From: Clostridiales bacterium
GTDB lineage: Bacteria > Bacillota > Clostridia > Oscillospirales > QAKW01
Reading direction: 5' to 3'
Assembly: GCA_003343605.1 (NCBI GenBank)
Contig: QAKW01000072.1
Coordinates: 1-7,364 of the forward strand
Length of the DNA stretch: 7,364 bases
Shown: piece by piece, positions 5,670 to 7,364 of the stretch
How the letters are laid out: the number at the start of each line of letters is the position of its first letter
Numbering within the stretch: position 1 is the stretch's first letter
The notes under the pieces: model-generated
Told to the model about the DNA's origin: nothing
What the model saw: only the letters and a program-made list of their open reading frames with translations
Database searches by the model: none
Translations under genes and position numbers: made by a program

Positions 5670-7294
5670 GGCTGTTTCTTTATTACGCACTGCATTCTTT
5701 TAAAAACCAGCAGCGCAAACTCTTTAAAACCTGGGTGATGGTTTTTATGTTATGCTGTGTACTGCTGGGCGTTGTGATCGGCGTGGGCGCCGGTATTTTA
5801 TCGGATCTGGCTGAAAACGATTCGGAACCGCCGGTGGCGGAGGAGGCGGAGGCGCGGCCGCCCACTGAAGAAGAGCGGCAGGAAAGCCTTCAGATCGCAG
5901 AGCTGGCGCTGGGGGCGGTGATGCTGCTGGTGTTTTCGTTTAATATCGCCAGCGGTGATAAAAACGGGAGCAGCATTTTTACCATGGCAGACGTCAATTT
6001 GCTTTTCGCTTCGCCCATGAAGCCCCAATCGGTTCTTCTTTTTAAGCTGATGAGCCAGCTGGGCGGGATTTTGCTGGCGAGTATTTATCTGGTTTTTCAA
6101 CTGCCGAACCTGGTTGAAAATCTGGGGCTGAGCCTTTTATCGGCCATCGCTCTGCTGCTGGGATGGCTGTTTATTCTGGCGTTTGGAAAGCTATTGAATG
6201 TTTTGGTTTATACCGCTTCTTCCACACATGAGCGCTGGAAGAAGCGCGTTCGTCCTTGTATCTTCGGCCTGATCGGCCTGCTGGCGGCTTCGTTTCTGTT
6301 TTATTGGAAATCGGGAGCAGCGGAACCTTTTGCGGCTGCAAAGGCCTTTTTCAACGCGGAATGGACGGTTTATATTCCCGTTTGGGGCTGGATCAAAGCC
6401 TTCTGCATGGGTGCGCTGGAATCCAACTGGCTGCAGGCGGGCGCCGCGCTGTTGCTGCTGATTGCGGGGGCGGCGGGGCTTTCCTGGCTTATCTGGCGGA
6501 TGAAAGCGGATTTCTATGAAGATGCACTGAACAGATCTGCCGAAGTTGCCGAAAAGCTGCAGACCGCCCAGGAGAGCGGCGGAATCGTCCGCCGGAAAAA
6601 AGACCGGAAGGAACGCATCCGGCGCGATAGACTGACATTTGGAAGCGGCGCGAATATCTATTTTTATAAGGCGATGTACAACCGGTTTCGGTTCGCTTCT
6701 ATGGGATTTTTTACCAAAACAACGGTGACCTATCTGCTGGCGGCATTGGCTGCGGCGCTTTATTTAAAGCTGGTGGCCGGTTATGAATCGTATGCCGTGG
6801 TGGCCTATATTCTGGCGGTGCTGGTCTTTTTCCGATCACTGGGCAATCCGCTGCAGCAGGATATACAGCAGGCAAGCTTCCGGATGATCCCGGAAAGTGC
6901 CTGGCGGAAAATATTCTATTCCATGATGGGCGGCAGCGTAAACTGCATTTTGGATCTGCTGCCCGGTCTGATGGTTGCGGCGGTGATCCTGCGGGCCAAT
7001 TTGCTGCTGGTTCCGGCCTGGCTGGCGTTCATTGTTTCCGTTGATTTCTATTCTACGGGAACGGGCGTGTTTATTGATCTTTCCGTGCCGGTTTCCGCCG
7101 GAAAAACGATCAAAGGGATGGTGCAGATTCTGTTTATCTATTTTGGGCTGCTGCCGGATATTGCGCTGATTGCGGCCGGAACGATTACCGGCCTGCTGCC
7201 GGTCTTTCTGAGCGGAGCGGCCTGCCTGAATTCTGCGTTGGGGCTGCTGTTTCTGAGCCTGAGCCCGCAATTCATTGAAAAGGGCAGCAGATAA
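5666..7294 (+). CDS. ABC exporter membrane protein (ABC_export-like permease)
   Basis: 542 residues, strongly hydrophobic with roughly ten or more membrane helices in two groups separated by a charged cytoplasmic-looking region (about 280-330, AEKLQTAQESGGIVRRKKDRKERIRRDR). The N-terminus has a basic stretch (HSFKNQQRKLFKTW) and a first helix (about 22-46). An unusual acidic, proline-containing loop follows (about 49-74, ENDSEPPVAEEAEARPPTEE), then FNIASGDKNGSSIFTMADVNLLFASPMKP, a segment characteristic of the putative ABC exporter family (I think Pfam ABC_export). It starts inside the stop codon of the ATPase gene, so the two proteins form one transporter. The transported compound cannot be inferred. 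Confidence 0.88.
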   Translation: MRLFLYYALHSFKNQQRKLFKTWVMVFMLCCVLLGVVIGVGAGILSDLAENDSEPPVAEEAEARPPTEEERQESLQIAELALGAVMLLVFSFNIASGDKNGSSIFTMADVNLLFASPMKPQSVLLFKLMSQLGGILLASIYLVFQLPNLVENLGLSLLSAIALLLGWLFILAFGKLLNVLVYTASSTHERWKKRVRPCIFGLIGLLAASFLFYWKSGAAEPFAAAKAFFNAEWTVYIPVWGWIKAFCMGALESNWLQAGAALLLLIAGAAGLSWLIWRMKADFYEDALNRSAEVAEKLQTAQESGGIVRRKKDRKERIRRDRLTFGSGANIYFYKAMYNRFRFASMGFFTKTTVTYLLAALAAALYLKLVAGYESYAVVAYILAVLVFFRSLGNPLQQDIQQASFRMIPESAWRKIFYSMMGGSVNCILDLLPGLMVAAVILRANLLLVPAWLAFIVSVDFYSTGTGVFIDLSVPVSAGKTIKGMVQILFIYFGLLPDIALIAAGTITGLLPVFLSGAACLNSALGLLFLSLSPQFIEKGSR

Positions 7295-7303
7295 AAAAAG
7301 AAG

Positions 7304-7345
7304 AACAAACCCCGTCGGTTTAAAAAACCGACGGGGTTTGTTTAT
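7304..7345 (+). terminator. Strong intrinsic terminator of the ABC exporter operon
   Basis: A perfect stem of 17-18 bp (7304-7321 with 7325-7342) with a loop of As, followed by TTTATATT. A-tracts on the upstream side mean it could also stop transcripts arriving on the minus strand. Confidence 0.92.
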
Positions 7346-7364
7346 ATTCATAAAATAATCAAAT

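Overview
The window looks like a chromosomal segment from a Firmicute, most likely a gut-type Clostridium relative (Oscillospirales/Ruminococcaceae-like). This is inferred from AGGAGG-type ribosome binding sites, intermediate GC, a Tn916-style tyrosine integrase, a SipW-type signal peptidase with TasA/camelysin-like substrates, and an ABC-exporter pair of a type common in Clostridia. No rRNA, tRNA or CRISPR array is visible.

Layout, left to right, all genes on the + strand: the 3' end of an ABC-2 type permease (1-408); a 1.4-kb segment bounded by inverted, nearly palindromic sites (472-500 and 1874-1904) that encloses a complete tyrosine recombinase (725-1834) and its terminator; a four-gene secretion/surface-fibre operon (SipW-like signal peptidase 1968-2552, short TasA/camelysin-like protein 2620-3261, very small anchored-looking protein 3294-3599, long TasA-like protein 3605-4831) ending in a terminator (4850-4887); then an independent promoter and a two-gene ABC exporter operon (ATPase 4950-5669, permease 5666-7294) ending in a strong terminator.

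The main discovery is the integrase-bearing segment, which has every part of a self-contained invertible promoter switch. The two sites share a perfect 21-bp core in inverted orientation: 8-bp symmetric arms around a 5-bp asymmetric spacer, TAAAC at the left and GTTTA at the right. Just inside the left site lies a very good sigma-A-type promoter on the minus strand (TTGCAA, 17 bp, TATATT, with an extended -10 TG). It points out of the segment, towards the left site. In the orientation given here its transcript meets the site's 12-bp hairpin followed by a U-rich run, so it should terminate. Inverting the segment would place the same promoter about 120 nt upstream of the signal peptidase gene, pointing into the surface operon, with no U-run after the hybrid hairpin. 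No good forward promoter is visible in front of the signal peptidase, and the integrase terminator blocks read-through. The window therefore appears to show the OFF state of a phase-variable TasA-like fibre/surface protein operon, with the recombinase carried inside the segment it inverts.

The SipW-like peptidase probably processes the three downstream proteins, which carry TasA/camelysin-type signal regions (GGGTFAYL- and NTFxxG-like motifs). The ABC pair has its own promoter and appears functionally separate.
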